Origin: Toxorhynchites rutilus septentrionalis
Taxonomy: Eukaryota; Arthropoda; Insecta; Diptera; Culicidae
Length of the DNA stretch: 64,000 nucleotides
Reading direction: 5' to 3'
NCBI RefSeq assembly: GCF_029784135.1
Contig: NC_073746.1
Location: forward strand, 295,516,089 to 295,580,088
The notes beneath the pieces were generated by a model. That model saw only the letters and a program-made list of their open reading frames with translations, ran no database searches and had not been told where the DNA came from. Shown here one piece after another: positions 12,465-24,333 of the stretch (position 1 is the first letter of the stretch; the number at the start of each line of letters is the position of its first letter). The translations under genes were made by a program, and so were the position numbers.

Positions 12465-12699
12465 CCGATGCCGTACAACCACACGGGTTTACGGATTGAA
12501 AGAAAATAAAATATTTTTTTGGGGTCCGCGTGTTTTATACTCTAGCGGTACACACTCACAGGATAGAGACAAATCGGCAGACTCAGCCAGAGGGGCGAGT
12601 CCAACGAGACGAACGAATGAGCGTTAAAAGGGAGCGATGGCAAAAAAATACATTCATTACGATTTGTTCGCTCGTTGGATTCACATACAGGCTAAAAAG

Positions 12700-12715
12700 G
12701 GTCCTTTTCAGGATC
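12700..12715 (+). terminator. Histone-type 3' stem-loop, plus strand
   Basis: Reads GGTCCTTTTCAGGATC: the same six-base stem plan with one G-T pair and loop TTTC. The orientation is opposite to the flanking H2A relics, as expected for a divergent partner (H2B lies opposite H2A in many insects), but no histone coding remains before it. Confidence 0.5.
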
Positions 12716-12739
12716 ACAAAATTATCTTCAATCTAAAGA

Positions 12740-12930
12740 GTTTATTGTTTTGTTATCACTCGATATACCCATCTTGTTCGGCTAAACCTTTCTGTTTAGC
12801 GATTGCATTTGCCACTCGTCACAGCTTTCACTGTTGGAAAATTTCTTCCCATCCAGCTTGTGACATATTTTACAGTAAATTACATTCAATGGCACGTCGC
12901 ATTACCACCACTCAGTATCGGATTGGAGGT
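12740..12930 (+). repeat. Duplicate of 12000-12165 spacer
   Basis: TTATCACTCGATATACCCAT and the following CTTGTTCGGCTAAACC to TTGTGACAT repeat, with few changes, the segment at 12014-12130 beside H2A relic 1. It is part of the duplicated histone-derived unit; no coding is seen. Confidence 0.7.
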
Positions 12931-13290
12931 AATTTTAACCTGTAATTGAACATTTGCGATGACAGTGGTACAGTGTCGACTTTCAATGTGGGGTCATAAT
13001 TTGGACCCCGAACTCTATGTTTACAAAAATGTCCAACTAAATATGTCGCATTACAGGTCCGTCTAATTAGCTAAATGTCGAGATAAGTGTAAATTACTGT
13101 ACTTTCAATCTAGAAGCAATTTAAGAATTGGTGAAAATCAATAAGCTCAAAACAACTGCCAAATTCACATACTCATCATATCCTGGCAAACAAATTATGA
13201 AAAAATCAATTTTTGTTTTATTATTATTTTGGATATTGTTTTAGAAAGCATTGAACTGTATTTCCTAAACTCTTTTTTGGAAGGTTTAAT

Positions 13291-13306
13291 GGCCCTGAAA
13301 AGCGCC
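13291..13306 (-). terminator. Histone-like 3' stem-loop of copy 2
   Basis: The minus strand reads GGCGCTTTTCAGGGCC: the histone stem-loop with one mismatched stem pair. It is positioned after the second H2A relic, like the perfect one after copy 1. Confidence 0.65.
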
Positions 13307-13539
13307 TTGTTTTATGGAATGGTTCCAATTTAGAAAACTTAGTACTCGTGTTTTTGAAAAAACCCATTTCGAACGCCCTCGATGTCGCCTTGTTCTGGAT
13401 TTGCCACCAAAGCAGATTGTAAAAAGAACAAATTTTTTTCTTCTGCTACCGGCTGCCGTTTTGCGATTGCGTTTTCCACTCGCCACTCGCTGCAACTGCC
13501 TGTTGTTGTCTTGATGTCCACCGAACCGAATGTGTTCTG

Positions 13540-13752
13540 TTCCGAATGCGGGTTTTCTTATCGTCGCGAGCAGCTTTGCCAGCTAACTCGATCACTTCGG
13601 CGGCCGAAACTATATAACGCCGGCTAGGTGGACTGGTGCACTGGTACTAACGCGCTCGGCCTAGCTACCCTTGCGGGGAAGTCCAGATCAACACGGTTCG
13701 AGCGGGATTTTGCCTTTCCCTTCACTTTTCCTCCTTTACCATGTCCAGACAT
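13540..13752 (-). pseudogene. Histone H2A relic, copy 2
   Basis: From the ATG at 13752 the minus strand reads MSGHGKGGKVKGKAKSRSNR, almost canonical insect H2A. It then loses the frame through a deletion in the GRIHR region and later shows AAEVIELAGKAARDDKKTRI in another frame. A histone-like stem-loop at 13291-13306 closes the unit. The N-terminus is better preserved than in copy 1. The downstream spacer (GGCGAGTGG.AAACGCAAT) is shared with copy 1 and with 12740-12930. Confidence 0.8.
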
Positions 13753-13819
13753 GGCTGCTTGGGTTGGTTTGTTGATGTGTTGTGATGCGAACCGATGTGG
13801 TATACGGTTTGAATGAGAA

Positions 13820-15030
13820 TGATCGTTACGGAAGGAAGGAAGGTATTGTATAATACAGACTTTAAACTTTTGAAGTTCATTCGTCTCTAGCCTTGAGAAA
13901 GGCCCTTTGAAAACTCTACTCTACTTTACTCCAGCGCTACCACCTCCGCCCTCTTGCCTTGAGAAAGGCACTCGATCCCTCGCCGTCCAGCCCGTCCAGC
14001 AACGATGTTGTCCAGTCGGTGTCCACACAAAGAATGATCGTTACGGCAGCGGAGCGGGGATTTTTAAGCTGACTGGCTGGCTCGAGAATTACGCATGTGT
14101 GAGACTGCGACCAATGTTTCGTTCATTTTTTTCTTTTTCCTTTCCAATCGTGCTTCATTCTATTTCGCTGTTGCCGTGGTTGCCCGTTTTGGTCGGTACG
14201 ATTTGAGGAGCACAAAATGGACCAATCATTAATGGGCACATAGTGCATTTTGACAATGCTTGATATTTCACAATTATTAAATTATTTATCTCAAGAAAAA
14301 TGAAATGTTATTCGTTATGATAGATGCGTAGATATATTTCCTATCAATTGATGCAAAAACCTTTGCGATCTATTGAGAAATGCTCGAGTTATAAGCGTTC
14401 CAAATCTTGCATTTTTTCCTACTTGTTCAGTGCCTAGATTTCCATTTCACCTCCTATATCTTCCGGTTAGACGTAGTCCTACGTCAAAAAATGCCAGCGA
14501 AAGCGTCGGCCAGCGGAAGCTTCAGTCTGAAGATGCCAAACGACGGATAGGCAAACAGCGGGACACGCAAGGGGCAGAGAAAACTGCCGGTACAAGCGGC
14601 CAAACCAACCGAAACAATTTCCGAAATGGCAGTTGGGACTTATAGGTGGCCTCCCCCTTTCCTGGTCTCGCACTAACTGTTACTGAAAAATAATGGTTTT
14701 ACTTAGCTCCGAATTTTAGCTTTGAAAAAAAAACTGACATTCGGTTGTAGGAGAAAACTTTATTACTTTGACTACTGTTGACCGTTACAGGTGAATGACA
14801 GAATCGTCGTGATTGAGAACAGTAGTAGTAGTAAAATAACTTTTATTTACATTATTAAATGTTCTATAAATTTGGTTATACATATCAATCGATTTAGTCT
14901 AAATGGCTCTTCATCTTTGGAATTCACAGTATTATAATATTCAAAGTTTGTTGTTTTCAAATGGTTGTACAAAATTATACTTTGAAGGCAAGTAAAGGAT
15001 TAGATGAATTTGATAACCTAACTAATTGGA
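13820..15030. other. Unannotated, partly GC-rich
   Basis: 13860-14200 is GC-rich, with CCTTGAGAAAGGC twice and a CGATGTTGTCCAGTCGGTGTCC block related to 1396-1440. 14470-14490 carries AGACGTAGTCCTACGTCA. No gene found. Confidence 0.5.
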
Positions 15031-15034
15031 AAAT

Positions 15035-16760
15035 TTGACAACCTACCTTATTGAAAGAATTTGGTAACCTAACCTAGTGAACAAGATCGCGTACAATCAA
15101 ATGGGCGGATCGCAGACAAGCAACTCTGAACCTCTCTAGAACTACCGTTCTCCGTTCCTCCAGGGTCGGTACACCAGCCAGGCGGTGGACCTCAGAGTTT
15201 CGAGTCCGAGGTGGACTATTCAAAATCATCCTAAGGATCTTGTTTTGGATCCTCTGCAGTTTGAGATGGTGGCTGTTAGCACAACTCTCCCAAACAGGCA
15301 TACCGTACTCGATGACAGGCAAGATAAGATGTTTATAGACAGCAAGCTTATTTTTCAAGGATAAGGTGGATCTCCTATGTATTAGTGGATGCAATGAGCT
15401 AATTAGGATATTGCATTTAGTGCTCGTTTTATCAATATGCTCCCTGAAAAGAAGCTTGTTGTCTAGTGTGAGGCCAAGGTACACTGCCTCTTTAGTCCAT
15501 TCCACCAATGAGTCATTCAATCGTATTGAGTTATTCTCAGACAGAACAAGTCTGGGAGACCAAGAATGAGGGAAAATGATGACCTGGGTTTTCGCTGCAT
15601 TGATACGGATCTTCGAGCTGCTAAAGTACTCAGACAGGACATTCAAGCCTCTCTGGAGTTTGGCAGTGAGAGGTCCGATAACTCTTCCGTTATATACTAT
15701 GGATGTGTCATCCGCGAACAGCGACAATATTCCTCCATCAGGGATAGTAAATAGGTTGAATAAAATGGGTCCAAGAATACTTCATTGTGGTACACCCGAG
15801 CTAATGTAAAAAGCATCGGAGTTGGAACCGTTGAGAGAGACTCGGAATGTCCTGTCTAGTAGATAGCTTTGAATGATTTTCACGAGGAAAATTGGAAGAC
15901 CGTATCGTTGCAGCTTATAGACCAAGCCATCATGCCAGACATTAACGAACGCCTTTTCCACGTCCAACAATGCCATGGGTGATGTTTTAGAGACAGACTT
16001 GTTCCGTCTTAGAATGTTGGTGACTCGGATCAGCTGATGAATAGTCGATCAACCCTTCCTAAAACCTAAAACCTTCGGCAGATATCAAAAGGCGCTGGTA
16101 TATTGCTTCTTCAAACAGCTTTGATAACCCCGAAAGAAGGCTGATAGGTCTGTAACTAGAAGGAGACGTGGGATTGGATGGGTTTCCGGATGGGAATGAC
16201 TTTGGCTGACTTTGGAAATAGCCAAGTCGGAGACATTGGTTGAAGATCAATGCCAGATGATTGAAAAAACTGGGACTCAAATGTTTGAGCTCCAGATTCA
16301 AGAGGTTGTCGAAATCTGGGGCCTTCATGTTTTTGGATGATTTGATATAGGTCAACAGTTCGTCAGCTGAAATCTCCGATTCTTCGGGAAAAACATTCGA
16401 GGTCGTTTGGAGGATGGTCGAACTTTCACCAATAGCCGCCTCATGCGGGCTGATCATGTGTTGTCACAGGTTATGAGAGTTAACAAAATGTTGACCAGCA
16501 GCCTTCTCTGTGGGGGTTTTAGTAGAATGTTTGAATCAGTCGGGCGATGCAGTGGAATCAGTGGTGGAATGGGTTTAGGCTTGTTTTTCAAGACTTTTGT
16601 GATCTTCCAGAACGGCTTAGCACAATCTGGGAGAGAGCGGATTAAATTATTGAAATTTTCATTGCGAAGATCCACCTCCTGGCTTGGATAATTTTTGTAA
16701 AGCGGTTTCAATGTGTTTTTAAGTTGGGTTGACCAGTATGCTGGTACTGCCGCCTAATAG
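15035..16760 (-). mobile_element. 5'-truncated Jockey-type LINE in SNMP1 5' intron
   Basis: Minus-strand RT in pieces: 16711-16454 (AKPFWKITKVLKNKPKPIPP), 16457-16059 (MKAPDFDNLLNLELKHLSPS, SSYRPISLLSGLSKLFEEAI), 15976-15782 (MALLDVEKAFVNVWHDGLVY, FYISSGVPQ), 15727-15074 (MSLFADDTSIVYNGR, VYLGLTLDNKLLFREHID, GMPVWESCANSHHLKLQRIQ, stop). The FADD catalytic box is intact but the frame is broken three times. There is no RNase H, consistent with Jockey. It ends about 150 bp before the first visible SNMP1 exon, antisense to it. Confidence 0.85.
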
Positions 16761-16913
16761 ATTGAGAACAGTGGAGGACTTACGCATTATATACCGAGCT
16801 TTTACACATCTCTGGAAACTCAGAAAAAAATTAGCGACTGTATAAAAAATAAACAAAACGTAGTTATTTCTTTTCCCCCAACTATAATCGATATGTTTCC
16901 TTTCTCTTTGCAG

Positions 16914-18745
16914 AATATAATGCTAAAACCGGGTGGCCAAATTCGTGAAATGTTTGTGAAAATACCTTTCCCGCTTGACTTCAAGCTGCACATATTCAAT
17001 ATCTCGAATCCGGACGAGATCATGAAAGGTGGTAAGCCAAGGGTAAAAGACGTCGGACCATTTTTCTTCGAGTAAGTATCACTGTTGCCGTCCATATCGG
17101 GCACTCTCGTGAGTTGCAATCAGAACCGTTCTCGCTTTTCTAGAGAATGGAAGGAAAAATACGACACCGTTGATGATGACGAGGAGGATACACTTGCCTT
17201 CAACCTGAGGAACACTTGGATTTTCCGGCCGGATCTTTCGGCCCCACTCACCGGAAACGAGATGATTACCGTACCCAATATACTTCTGCTGGGAATTTTG
17301 CTAGTTGTGCAGCAGGATCGGGAAGCGATGATGCCGCTGGTTTCGAAGGGCGCGGATATTATTTTCGAACCACTGACTTCGGCTTTCATGACTGTGCGCG
17401 TAATGGACCTGTTGTTCGACGGTATTCCGATAGATTGTAGCAGTCCGGAATTTTCGGCCAAGGCACTTTGTTCGGGGATGGAATCGGAAGGTGCAGTGGC
17501 TCCGTTGAATGATACGCACTACAGGTTTTCCTTGTTCGGATTGGTAAGGTTAGTGGATACCGAAAAGTGGATTGAGATTCAGTTGTGTATATTTTCAGCG
17601 AAACGGGTCGGATGCTGGCCGTTTCGTAGTCTATCGGGGAGTCAAAAACATACGAGACACAGGACGTATGGTAAGCTACAACGGTGAGACCGAGATGGAT
17701 GTGTATGATGGTGATGAATGCAACCAATACATCGGTACGGATTCGACCATCTTTCCGCCATTTCTGACGAAACATGATAAGCTGTGGGCGTGGTCACCGG
17801 ACATCTGCCGATCCCTGGGAGCCTACTATGCCGGTAAATCGTCCTATGCTGGAATGCCAATGAGCTTTTTCAAGTTGGACTTGGGCGATTTGAAGGTTCC
17901 CACCGTAAGCTTAGATCAGTGCTGGATATTGAAGTATCTAACATTTCAGAATGAGCCAGAAAATCATTGTTTCTGTCGAAATCCTCCCGATGATTGTCCG
18001 CCGAAAGGAACCATGGACTTGGCGCCCTGTTTAGGAGCCCCGCTTATTGGCTCGAAACCGCATTTCCTCGATGGAGATCCGGCGTTGCTGCAGGGTGTTG
18101 ATGGGTTGGAACCCAACGAAGACAATCACGATATTTTCATTCATTTTGATTTGGTAGATACTTTGGTTTAACAATTATTGAATTTATTCAGAATATGTTC
18201 AACGCAAAAAATTGCAGCTCTCCGGATCGCCGGTGTCTGCTGCCAAACGTTTGCAGTTCAGCTTGGAGTTGGAACCCATTCGTGGTCACGCAGTTTTAGG
18301 CGAACTTCCAAAGGTGATTTTACCGATGTTTTGGGCTGAAGAAGGCATTTCACTCAATAAAACCTGGACCAATCAATTAAAGTATCAACTATTTCTGTAT
18401 GTATTCGAAATTTTCGCAAATTTTTCGATTCATATTTTTTCTTCCATTTTTGCGTTAATTATTCCCAGTGGTTTGAAAATCAACGCCACAATAAAATGGC
18501 TCACCATCCTAATTGGCACCGTGGGTACAATCGGTGCCGGCTTTATGTATTACAAGCAGAACTCGGGGACGGTCAACGTAACGCCGATCAAGGTTGAAAG
18601 CAGCCAGGGAACCAACACCTCTAACAGTACCGTCGCGAAGGATTCGGAGGGCGTAACCAACGGGAAAAATTTGCCGCCCGTTATCGGTGGGTTGGACAAA
18701 CCTCCCAAAGTGGTGGCAGCTGGGCTACAGCAGGAGAAATATTAG
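16914..18745 (+). CDS. SNMP1: Sensory neuron membrane protein 1 (CD36 family), 5'-incomplete
   Basis: CD36/SR-B type protein of olfactory neuron cilia, needed for lipid pheromone detection in Drosophila and moths. Exons: 16914-17071, 17144-17543, 17599-17904, 17950-18153, 18218-18396, 18469-18745. All are GT-AG with matching phases, giving 507 aa of the mature part. Landmarks: [122 protein letters not shown], and a C-terminal membrane span [24 protein letters not shown] at 18893-18898 is a likely poly(A) signal. The first exon (start codon, N-terminal membrane segment, about 35-40 aa) is missing; the AG at 16912-16913 is a clean acceptor, so it lies upstream, beyond a LINE insertion. Alignment to Drosophila Snmp1 is from memory but matches block by block. 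Confidence 0.9.
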
Positions 18746-18899
18746 GCGTGGAGGGAATTTTGTTCAACTATTTCAAAATCTCAATTGTTGAATTTTAACA
18801 AAGATGCTTAAATGTTAAGTAGATGTGAATTTTCTCATTGCTGTATTTTACTGTTATCACTTGTGAATCACCAGAGTAGTTTTTATATCGATAATAAAA

Positions 18900-19760
18900 T
18901 AGAGCCTTCGATGTCGGACATTGATTGATGCTAAATACGACAGTTGATTATTTCTCCTTGAACGCTGTGTCGTAGATCTTAATTCGTATGCGTTCATCTC
19001 ATTTCTTATGCCTGTAAAAGTATACATTTCGGCGTAACATTGGAATCAGTGGTGCCAATCGATGGGCTGGTTTCGATTGAGTTTTCATGTGTATTTCTCT
19101 CTATACGAAGCTTGTATTGGTCGTGAAAACATTAAGAAGTTTTATACTTTATTGAGTTGTGGAGGCATAATCTGAACCAATCACCCGCTAGATTAGGCGT
19201 GATACACAAATAACGTGACGCTAAGAATGCAGATGTTTCGTTTCCAGTTCCGGTTTCCTTGTTTTGAGTTTTTCACCCAAGTGAGATCCATAATGATCGG
19301 AAGCATTGATCCTGTTATCCCCCGAACAAGAGGAGCCACCTGAAGTACAGTTCGATTGAAAGCATTGCGTTCTGGAACTTTGTAGCAGCGAATGTTGCAT
19401 CAGGATTCAATTGATTAAAATGATAATTCGGAAAAAAGCTATGATCTTTTTAATCCACATGATATTCTTGTTTATTTCTTGATAGCGAATAATCTCGAAT
19501 TCAGGCAGCTCGCACACCCTCTTAAATTAGAATCCATGAGAAAATGCGTTCGAAGAACAGTGCCTTCCTGAACGAACTGCAACGTACATTGGATCACTAT
19601 ATTGAACTGCTTCAGCATGACCAAGGTGCCCTAGCTTCATTTTGCATCCTGCGATAACAGACCGAATAGGCTTATGTTTAGCAGCCATGCCAAAATCATA
19701 ATCTGAGCTTGAGCTTATAGACTGTACAATTCGTAGTTGCTCTCCGTGATTGACCTGAAC
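18900..19760. other. Unannotated stretch after SNMP1
   Basis: Short open frames only (for example 19763-19527, minus, 78 codons, no recognised motif). Nothing identifiable. Confidence 0.5.
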
Positions 19761-19764
19761 CAAC

Positions 19765-20050
19765 TAAATTGCACAAAGAACACACAGAATGACGCTTGGG
19801 CCTAGCAAATCATTCTCGTTGTGCAATTTTCGGTGATTCGAGCTTTAAATGGTCAATAACGACGCCGTCCACGTCCTTACAGTCGCCAGGGGAAGGGAAG
19901 GAGCGTTAGTATGATAATCGTCGCCCGAAGGCCAGAAGGGTCGCCTCTATAGCGTGGTTCCCTAGCGTTTATCATGGAAGGGATAGTTGTTAGTGGAAAT
20001 GGTTAGGAAAAATCAGGATTCACTGTGGTAAGTGATGTGATTATGTAAAC
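19765..20050 (+). repeat. Dispersed repeat, copy 1
   Basis: GCACAAAGAACACACAGAAT, CAATAACGACGCCGTCCACG and GAAGGCCAGAAGGGTCGCCT run on to GTGGTAAGTGATGTGATT. Closely matches 50432-50712. 20050-20560 then has tandem motifs GGTAACYGAGA (20115, 20185, 20300, 20352). No coding. Confidence 0.75.
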
Positions 20051-20929
20051 GCGAACAAATGACCACTTGACAAATCCAAAATCCAAAAATCTTATATGCC
20101 ACAATACGCGACAGAGATTATCTTTAGGTAACTTTTCATCGAAATACAATCGCGAAGGCGTAGTGTTATCTTTGAGAAACCTGAAAAGGTAACCGAGAGA
20201 ATTTCTCCAAAACACATCAGACCGTTATTAATTGCGTGTACTCTGAATCAGACTTCATTTGCGACGGCGAAGAGTTACTTTTGGGAAACCTGAGAAGGTA
20301 ACTGAGATCTTCGATCGAGACGGCAGGGAGTTAATTTTTGGAAACCTGAGAAGGTAACCGGGTGAACTTCTCTGAAATCCATCGACCCAGCAGTATATTC
20401 CGTTATTAATCGCGCGTATGCTTTATAGAGCTCCAGTCGTCACGACGGAGTTTTATCTTTGGTAAGGTTCCCTCAGGGGATTTGGACGCTTTGCTCTGGC
20501 CCTCAACAATTTCACAACACACAACTTAAACTTTCCTAATCAAATTAAAACGTCAAAGTGCTATGTATTTTACAGTTCTTTCCTAATAGAATATGAAAAA
20601 CTTTCCCACTAAAAAAGAAAATCTTTTACTATCTCAAAATTATGCATGGCGCGATATAATCAATCCTAACTGTAGGGTGAAAAGCTTAGATGCTTCGAAC
20701 AAATCATAAACAACTAAATTATAAGCATCAGATGAAATAAATTATAAACCGGTTTCACAACTGAGTCGAAGGCAAGACAATAATTTTGATGAAGTAAGAA
20801 CACACATACATCACACCTAAGGACATTTGTCCAGTCAATTTCACCCTTGCGGCTCGTCCTTGAGCCGATACATAGTTTTTCGCTTTCAAAATTGAGTCTG
20901 TAATTATGGGGGCTAACCGATTTCCGGGC

Positions 20930-21425
20930 TTTGGCGAGAATATTCGCTCAACACCTGCTTACAAACGATCTTAAAAAAATGGATACAAACAATTCGTACC
21001 ACGCCTTTTGACATCCAACAGCTGGGACCAAATTATATCTGAGTCACTCAATTTTTGTCCCATAAGATTCGTCTCGAGTAGCCTGAACTCGTTATCCAAG
21101 TTTTGTCTATTACTTGCTTCGACGAATTGAGGAAATTTGCGTTTGGTAGCTTGACGAAAAATTGAGGGTTTATCAAGGCCGCAGTTTTGATAATCGATAA
21201 AATCAAATTGCTTTGAAATCTGTTTCACGAGTTCAATATGGAAGTCACAATAAATCGAACTGAAGGTCAGCTTCCTATACTTTTTTAGCTTCTTCTTCTC
21301 GATATCAACGTAAACATCCTCAGGCTTCTTCAGAAGGTCTTCACAATCTTTCACATCAAGGTCAGCATCAACGAATCGTTGCACGTAGCTCTCAAAACAT
21401 AGGTTATCCAACATGATCAACAATA
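20930..21425 (-). pseudogene. hAT-like transposase C-terminal relic
   Basis: A 150-codon open frame at 21423-20971 (begins MLIMLDNLCFESYVQRF) ends in a stop, but just beyond, in another frame, the strand reads AGVERIFS, the hallmark of the hAT C-terminal dimerisation region. The frame itself has the preceding family pattern KRKFPQFVEASNRQNLDNEF and IIWSQLLDVKRR. No other parts were found nearby; it is a degraded fragment of an element unlike the intact one at 33 kb. Confidence 0.5.
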
Positions 21426-21429
21426 ATAT

Positions 21430-22335
21430 ACTTGTCTCATTATAAAGTTCGCAAAACTATAAACATTCTGATTGAAAAGTGCAATTGACTTTATTGACTT
21501 AACAACTGCCTCCAACGAAAGCCATCTCGTTGCGTTGCGTTCAACTTTTTTATAAATCAAGGTGTCTATGTATGCGATGTAATTCAATATTTAAAATTAA
21601 GTTTCAAAAAAATCTTTAAATTCTGTATTTTTCCTGAAAATCTGTAGTTCTGTCTATAGAGATTCTGTATCTGAAATTTGGCGAACAATCTGTAAAATAC
21701 AGAATATTCTGTATATGTGGCAACTCTGTTTCTGAGTTATATTTTTGGAAAATTCTGAAGCAATTTTTGTTTTGACCCTTCTGAAAAAAGGCTACAACAA
21801 AAATGGGAACTCAATGATGCCAATTGTCTTTTTTGTTCATAAAGAACGCGTCTGAAAAATTTGAGCCAAATAAAAAAATATAAAAATAAAATTTATGAAA
21901 AAATCCTCATTTGCGGTGGAATTTTTGAGCTTTTGGGCCATTAAAAAGATAAACTTGTACTTCGAAAATTTCAAATTCTACATTTCAATTATAATTTGAT
22001 TAATGATCACTAAACTCTTCAAGAGTAAAAACATTCTTCAGCATTGCAGCTCTACAAACTTTTGAAGTACCACGAAGTTTTACTTAGAAGTCCTGTTTCA
22101 TAGTTTGATGTTCATTAGCACTGCTTTCTGCAAGCCATGAGTCGTTTCTCGGTTTGAACACAAAAAAAAAACGGAATAGAGCAAAAGTTTAATATTCTTT
22201 ATCAACTCCTGGTTAATTTGGCACGTTAAATCACAAACTGCAATTACTGCCAGCATTAGCGAGTTCGTCCGCTTCATTCGAGATGGTTTTCACTTGCAGT
22301 GCTCTGTGTGGAAGCATCCTGATTTGCTTGATTTC
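21430..22335. other. Unannotated stretch before the LINE
   Basis: AT-rich. Includes repeats of TTCTGTA near 21620-21720 (TCTGTATTTTTCCTG, TCTGTAGTTCTGTC). No gene or element limits seen. Confidence 0.5.
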
Positions 22336-22798
22336 AACTTACGCTGTTCATCATCATTCCTCGCTAACAACTTGATGGAGCTGGATGTGCTATTCATCAC
22401 TCCTCAAGCATTGTTCTCGAAGTTTTTTTTTCTCTTCTCCCCAACGAGTTGGTTTTTTTTTCTCGTGTGTTCTGTGGTGAATTAGTGCCCAAAGTGCCCA
22501 AAGCAGCCAGAACCGAGGAAGCAGCGCCTCTGCAGTGGTCTGGATCGGCGTCTGTAGTGGATCAATAACCATAACGGCATCGTCAACACGTGGTTGACGC
22601 TCAGTTGAGTACAACAATAACTTCTGCTATTGTGTTGTCTCCGTAGCGCGTGACTTTTGTGTCTCCCTTAATAGGGTAACAGAGCGCATATCGGAACAAC
22701 AAATTTATGTGATTATTTTTATTTTATTTAAGTTTTTTTTTATTTTTTTTACAAGTGAGATAAAAAAATTGTAAAGCTAATAATCGTTCGTTCTAAGA

Positions 22799-24333
22799 AT
22801 GGAGGAGGGTGGGGGTCTAGACATGGACATTTCAGACTCCCCCTCGCTTGCTCAAGCAGGGTGTAGTAAGTCCCTTAAACGGACTCCTATGCCCGAAGAT
22901 TCTTCTTCTGGGGACGAGTCAACTCACACTACCAAGCCCCCCTCCAAAAAAAAGATTGCAAACCCTTCCCCTGATTCCTCCAATACTTCCACCCAATCAT
23001 CGACATCCCTTCCCCCCTCTGATGTTACTGTCCCCACTCAAACCTTGTCCTCGAATTCCTCTCCTATTGTATCCGCTCCACGTGTCAGGGTTTATCCGGA
23101 CGATGCGCCTGGCGCTGGTCCTTGGGTTGTTTTTTTCCAGCCCAAACCTAATGGTAAAGCCTTGAGGGTCGTACAGATTATAACAGATCTGAAAAGATTT
23201 GCAAAGTAAGACCGAACAAACTGCGAGTTGTCGTGACTAACCGAAAGGACGCGAACGATATTGTTGCTGATAAGCATTTCATCCTCGAATATCGAGTTTT
23301 TATTCCCTCCCATAACGTAGAAATTGGGGGCGTTATATCTGAAACGGGTCTGGCGTGCAAAACTAAACAAAGTATGGGAGTTGGCAGGTTCAAGAGGCTT
23401 CCTTCGATGGAAGTCAAAATCTTGGAATGTCGCCAACTTGGAAAAGTTACCCAGGAAGGAGTAAAAAAGAAATTTACGCCGTACGACTCGTTTCGAGTCA
23501 CTTTTGCTGGTGCCGCCCTCCCTGACTACGTTATGGTGGACAAATTGAGGCTGCCGGTGCGACTCTTCGTGCCAAAGCCCATGACTTGCAACAAATGCAA
23601 GTCAGTTGGTCATACAGCAGCTTATTGCGCCAACAAGGAGCGCTGTGCCACTTGCGGAGAGCAACATGAGGGGAAATCCTGCAGTGCGACTGAGCATAAG
23701 TGTCCATATTGCGGAGGATCCCCACACGTGCTCTCAGCTTGTGAAACTTACAAGAGTCGCTGGGATAAACAAAAGCGCTCTTTGATGGAACGCTCGAAAC
23801 GCACTTTCGCGGATATTTTAAAGGGCGCTTCCCCACTGGCTCAACAACAACCATTACCAACAAACAATGCCTTTGCTTCACTGCCAGTTGACGAATTGGA
23901 AGCGGATACAGCTAACGAGGGCACACCGTTTATTTTCAAAGGGAATTCCCGACGCAAAAATGTGTCCGCTCCCAAAGTTCAACGACAAGTCCCATCGGTG
24001 GTACCCCATGTTAGCTTGCCTAAAATATCGAGTGCAGCGGACAAGCAAAATCAGGTTCCTCCTGGCTTCCGTGGGAATAGTTCACCTTCGAACGACCCAG
24101 CACTCGAGGGGACATCAAAAACCCCAAATGTCCCTTTTTTTGCGTCCAGCTCAACTTCCCAATCGGGATTTATAAAGTTGACTGACCTTGTGGATCAAAT
24201 CTTCACGTGTTTTAATGTTTCCGATTCCATCAGAACCATTGTCATCTCAATGCTTCCAGTACTAAAGACAATTTTGCAGCAATTGATGCAAACATGGCCC
24301 CTCCTTGCAATGATCATCTCTCTTGATGTCTAA
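22799..24333 (+). pseudogene. LINE ORF1 (gag-like, CCHC zinc knuckles), one frameshift
   Basis: Starts MEEGGGLDMDISDSPSLAQ with a Ser/Pro-rich disordered N-terminus. The frame closes at a TAA near 23207, and homologous coding continues in another frame (RPNKLRVVVTNRKDANDIV) with a single-base discrepancy. Knuckles: CNKCKSVGHTAAYC, CATCGEQHEGKSC, CPYCGGSPHVLSAC. After them comes a basic, Pro/Ser-rich tail. The role is RNA chaperone and RNP formation. The stop overlaps the ORF2 start (ATGTCTAA at 24326-24333). Confidence 0.88.

Noticed and set aside
1..16913. SNMP1 first exon inside the window
   Set aside because: I looked for a short plus-strand exon with a membrane segment, an FP-x-I/L motif and a phase-0 donor and did not find a convincing one; a profile search would be needed.
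17120..17860. Minus-strand and alternate-frame genes over SNMP1
   Set aside because: Shadows of the SNMP1 exons.
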